NCBI GenBank assembly: GCA_946482585.1
Contig: CAMLSI010000193.1
Span: 1 to 9,449, forward strand
Origin: an uncultured Lysobacteraceae bacterium
Lineage (GTDB): Bacteria > Pseudomonadota > Gammaproteobacteria > Xanthomonadales > Rhodanobacteraceae
Length of the DNA: 9,449 bases
Direction: 5' to 3'
The translations under genes were made by a program, and so were the position numbers. The notes beneath the pieces are model-generated. The model searched no databases, was not told the DNA's origin, and worked only from the letters and a program-made list of their open reading frames with translations. Each line of letters starts with the position of its first letter. Position 1 is the stretch's first letter. Below are positions 7,385 to 9,449 of this stretch, one piece after another.

Positions 7385-7390
7385 AGGGAG
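7385..7390 (+). promoter_or_regulatory. Ribosome binding site that sets the cNMP-EAL start
   Basis: AGGGAG lies 7 bases before the ATG at 7398. Upstream in-frame starts at 7344 (GTG) and 7371 (ATG) lack a comparable site, and the 7371 ATG overlaps the candidate -10 box. Confidence 0.7.
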
Positions 7391-7397
7391 CCGCTCA

Positions 7398-8603
7398 ATG
7401 AATGCCACTTCGTTCCGCGTCGACGTTCCCGCCGGCAGCGTTCTGTTCAAGCAGGGAGATGCTCCGACCTCGGCATTCCTGCTCGAAAGCGGCTCCATCG
7501 AAGTCACGACGGAACAAGGCCATACCTCGCGGCGCCTCGGCGTCCTCGGTCCCGGCGACCTGCTCGGCGAAATGGCGGTGCTCGACGATTCGCCCCGGAC
7601 CGCGACGGCCCGCGCGCTGTCGGACTGCGTGCTCATGCCGATCGACCGCAAGCAGTTCGCCGAGCGCCTCGATACGGCCGACCCGGTCGTCCGGGCGCTG
7701 CTGCTGAGCCAGATCTCGCGCTACCGTTCAGCGCTGGCGCAGCTGTCGGGTCAATCCGAGGCGCCGGTCGTGGCGCCGCGCAGCAGCGACGCCACGATCG
7801 CGCTCGACAAGATCCGGCTCGAAAGCCATCTGCGCGAAGCGCTGGACAAGGGCGAACTCGAGGTGCGCCTGCAGCCCATCCTCGACATCGCGAGCCACCG
7901 CATCGCCGGTTTCGAGGCGCTCACGCGCTGGACGCACCCCGAGCGTGGTCCGGTATCGCCGGCGGAATTCATCGCGCTGGCCGAAGAAACGTCGCTGATC
8001 GTGCCGGTCGGCGACTATGTGCTCGACCAGGTCTGCGGCGCGCTGCAGCACCTGCGCGAACACGGCGACGGCGAACCCGTGTTCGTCGCGCTCAACGTGT
8101 CCGGCCGCCAGCTCGACGACGACGCGCTGCTCGACCGCTTCCTCGCGACCATCCGCGCGCACGGCCTCAGCCCGGCGCAGATCAAGATCGAAATCACCGA
8201 AAGCCTCGTGCTCGACTATGCGCAGGTCGACAGCATCATCGCGCGCTGCCACGCCGCCGGGCTCAAGGTCGCGCTCGACGATTTCGGCACGGGCTATTCC
8301 AACCTCGGCCACCTGCACAAGCTCGAGTTCGACACGCTGAAAATGGACCAGGGGTTCGTGCGCCAGATGCATGAACCGCGCTGTCTCGCGATCGTCCGCG
8401 CCGTCGTCGCGATGGCGCACTCGCTCGGTTGCGACATCGTGGCCGAAGGCGTCGAGACCGCTGCGCAGCTGCAGGCGCTCGGCGAACTCGGCTGTACCTA
8501 TGCGCAAGGCTATCTGATCGGCAGGCCGCTGCCGCTGGAGGAGGCCATCGCGCTGGCAGAGACCGGCAACGGGGAGTCGCGCATCGCCCGGGCAATCCCG
8601 TAA
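7398..8603 (+). CDS. Cyclic-nucleotide-binding domain fused to EAL c-di-GMP phosphodiesterase
   Basis: This 401-aa cytoplasmic protein has no signal peptide or membrane segment. Residues 5-115 form a CRP-type cyclic-nucleotide-binding domain. Its phosphate-binding cassette is GEMAVLDDSPRTATARA (57-73), with the conserved Glu58 and Arg67 that contact ribose and phosphate. After a short linker (116-135) comes a full EAL domain (about 138-390), which hydrolyses c-di-GMP to pGpG. All expected motifs are visible: EAL at 173-175, Asn233 in LNVSGRQL, Glu265 in EITES, DDFGTG at 294-299, Lys315 and Asp317 in LKMDQGFV, Glu350 in VAEGVET, and Gln370 in QGYLIGRP. The enzyme is therefore predicted active. 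There is no GGDEF domain and no DNA-binding domain. The same architecture is known in Bdellovibrio Bd1971, a cAMP-regulated phosphodiesterase. The ligand here (cAMP, cGMP or other) is not proved by sequence. It has its own promoter region after the terminator. Confidence 0.95.
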   Translation: MNATSFRVDVPAGSVLFKQGDAPTSAFLLESGSIEVTTEQGHTSRRLGVLGPGDLLGEMAVLDDSPRTATARALSDCVLMPIDRKQFAERLDTADPVVRALLLSQISRYRSALAQLSGQSEAPVVAPRSSDATIALDKIRLESHLREALDKGELEVRLQPILDIASHRIAGFEALTRWTHPERGPVSPAEFIALAEETSLIVPVGDYVLDQVCGALQHLREHGDGEPVFVALNVSGRQLDDDALLDRFLATIRAHGLSPAQIKIEITESLVLDYAQVDSIIARCHAAGLKVALDDFGTGYSNLGHLHKLEFDTLKMDQGFVRQMHEPRCLAIVRAVVAMAHSLGCDIVAEGVETAAQLQALGELGCTYAQGYLIGRPLPLEEAIALAETGNGESRIARAIP

Positions 8604-8870
8604 CGAAACGCTCCGTTGGGCAATCGCAGTTGCCGGAACCTCGCGGTTCCGCACGGCGACCGTGCATCGGATGAAGGAGAGGACGCCTCTTGCCTCTGCT
8701 GTGATTCGCTTCGCCCATTTCCGCGGCTCGTCCGTGACCATCAGCCCATGCGTCGGACGGATGCTGCGCAAGGGCGGTTCCCTGCTGGCGCAACGCGCGC
8801 GCGCTGCGGCAAACTTTCCCGCTCTGCCGCGGTCCAAGCGGCCCGCTCCGACCCTCACGACGAGTCGTCC
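8604..8870. other. Intergenic region between cNMP-EAL and MoxR genes
   Basis: This 267-base gap has no convincing gene. Its first third holds a run of small hairpins. Two looser inverted repeats follow: CGTCCG/CGGACG at 8729-8734 and 8754-8759, and GCGGCA/TGCCGC at 8806-8811 and 8825-8830. No good promoter or U-rich terminator could be recognised by eye, although one would be expected for the MoxR gene. Confidence 0.6.
8607..8690 (+). repeat. Run of adjacent short hairpins after the cNMP-EAL gene
   Basis: Five short perfect stems follow one another: AACG/CGTT (8607-8617), GGCAA/TTGCC (8619-8634), CGGAACC/GGTTCCG (8634-8651), GCACGG/CCGTGC (8651-8665) and AGAGG/CCTCT (8678-8690). The third is the strongest, with 7 bp and a 4-base loop. 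They start four bases after the stop codon. None has a T-run, so this may be a factor-dependent or structural 3' end rather than a classic terminator. In GC-rich DNA some short stems arise by chance. Confidence 0.4.
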
Positions 8871-9449
8871 ATGGATCTACCCGAACCGCAGCAAGCGTCG
8901 ACGCTGATCGACACGTTCCGCGCGCTGCGCGAAGACCTGTCCGAACGCATCATCGGCCAGCGCCATCTCGTCGACCGACTGCTCGTCGCGTTGCTCGCGG
9001 ACGGCCATCTGCTCGTCGAAGGCGCGCCCGGTCTCGCCAAGACCACGGCGATCAAGGAACTGGCCAGCCGCATCGAGGCCGATTTCCATCGCGTGCAGTT
9101 CACGCCCGACCTGCTGCCGGCCGATCTGACCGGCACCGAAATCTACCGGCCGCAGGAAGCGCGCTTCGAATTCCAGCGCGGTCCCATTTTTCACAATGTC
9201 ATTCTCGCCGACGAAGTGAACCGCGCGCCGGCCAAGGTGCAGTCGGCGCTGCTCGAAGCCATGGGCGAACGCCAGGTCACGATCGGCCGCACGACCTATC
9301 CGCTGCCGCCGCTGTTCCTCGTGATGGCGACGCAGAACCCGATCGAGCAGGAAGGCACGTATCCGCTGCCCGAAGCGCAGCTCGATCGCTTTCTCATGCA
9401 CGTCGCGATCGGCTATCCCGATGCCGACGCCGAAGCGTCGATCCTCAAG
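8871..9449 (+). CDS. MoxR-family AAA+ ATPase (5' part, runs off the window)
   Basis: The first 193 residues are present and the frame is open to the last base; family members are usually about 320-340 aa. MoxR ATPases are cytoplasmic AAA+ chaperone-like proteins that help mature or activate partner proteins, often with von Willebrand factor A domains encoded next door. The N-terminal helix has the family's IIGQRHLVDRLLVALLADGH block (27-46). Walker A is GAPGLAKT (51-58), Walker B is ILADEVNRAP (111-120) with Asp114 and Glu115, and sensor 1 is ATQNP with Asn156. The QLDRFLMH segment (170-177) follows. Family blocks PDLLPADLTG (79-88) and QSALLEAMGERQV (124-136) are also present. The ATG at 8871 has only a weak GAG at 8862-8864 upstream, but no better start precedes the conserved N-terminus. 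Its substrate cannot be told; DUF58/VWA partners would be expected just outside the window. Confidence 0.95.
   Translation, partial: MDLPEPQQASTLIDTFRALREDLSERIIGQRHLVDRLLVALLADGHLLVEGAPGLAKTTAIKELASRIEADFHRVQFTPDLLPADLTGTEIYRPQEARFEFQRGPIFHNVILADEVNRAPAKVQSALLEAMGERQVTIGRTTYPLPPLFLVMATQNPIEQEGTYPLPEAQLDRFLMHVAIGYPDADAEASILK

Noticed and set aside
7728..8858. Antisense open frame of 376 codons over the EAL gene
   Set aside because: It has the same register effect as the large antisense frame and the sense strand encodes a textbook EAL domain.
8662..8907. 81-codon GTG-initiated frame (inner ATG at 8671 after GTGCATCGG) before the MoxR gene
   Set aside because: It overlaps the MoxR start in another frame, has Arg-rich low-information sequence and no recognisable motif. 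The AGGAGAGG stretch at 8675-8682 lies inside it rather than upstream of its start.

Overview
The window reads as a high-GC proteobacterial chromosome, most likely a gammaproteobacterium. The reasons are the pilMNOPQ gene order, PilP as a short lipoprotein, PilQ with AMIN domains, and strong G/C preference at third codon positions. An order such as Xanthomonadales or a relative is possible, but the sequence alone does not settle it. All genes supported here lie on the + strand, and nothing looks like a mobile element, prophage, CRISPR array, tRNA or rRNA.

Positions 1-4512 hold the type IV pilus alignment operon: the 3' end of pilM, then complete pilN, pilO, pilP and pilQ. The first four genes are translationally coupled, with overlaps of 1, 4 and 4 bases, and pilQ follows after a 24-base gap. 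Together they encode the machine that spans the envelope. PilM is a cytoplasmic actin-like protein that binds the N-terminus of PilN. PilN and PilO are inner-membrane coiled-coil partners. PilP is a lipoprotein linking PilNO to PilQ, and PilQ is the outer-membrane secretin through which the pilus exits.

Positions 4591-7257 encode a large (888 aa) secreted lipoprotein built of Ig-like modules. It starts 78 bases after pilQ with only a weak hairpin in between, and a very strong intrinsic terminator follows it at 7286-7317. It is therefore probably the last gene of the pilus transcription unit. In many gammaproteobacteria aroK/aroB sit at this position. Its N-terminal part has no cysteines after the lipid anchor, while the C-terminal half carries 14.

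Positions 7398-8603 encode a 401-aa fusion of a cyclic-nucleotide-binding domain with an EAL phosphodiesterase domain whose catalytic motifs are all present. It is expected to degrade c-di-GMP under control of cAMP or a related nucleotide, and it has its own candidate extended -10 promoter. After a 267-base gap with a run of small hairpins, the window ends inside a MoxR-family AAA+ ATPase gene (8871 to the edge).

I see no clearly new system. The strongest leads are the pilus-linked Ig-like lipoprotein and the cNMP-EAL protein beside a pilus operon, since both cAMP and c-di-GMP are known to control type IV pili in other bacteria.
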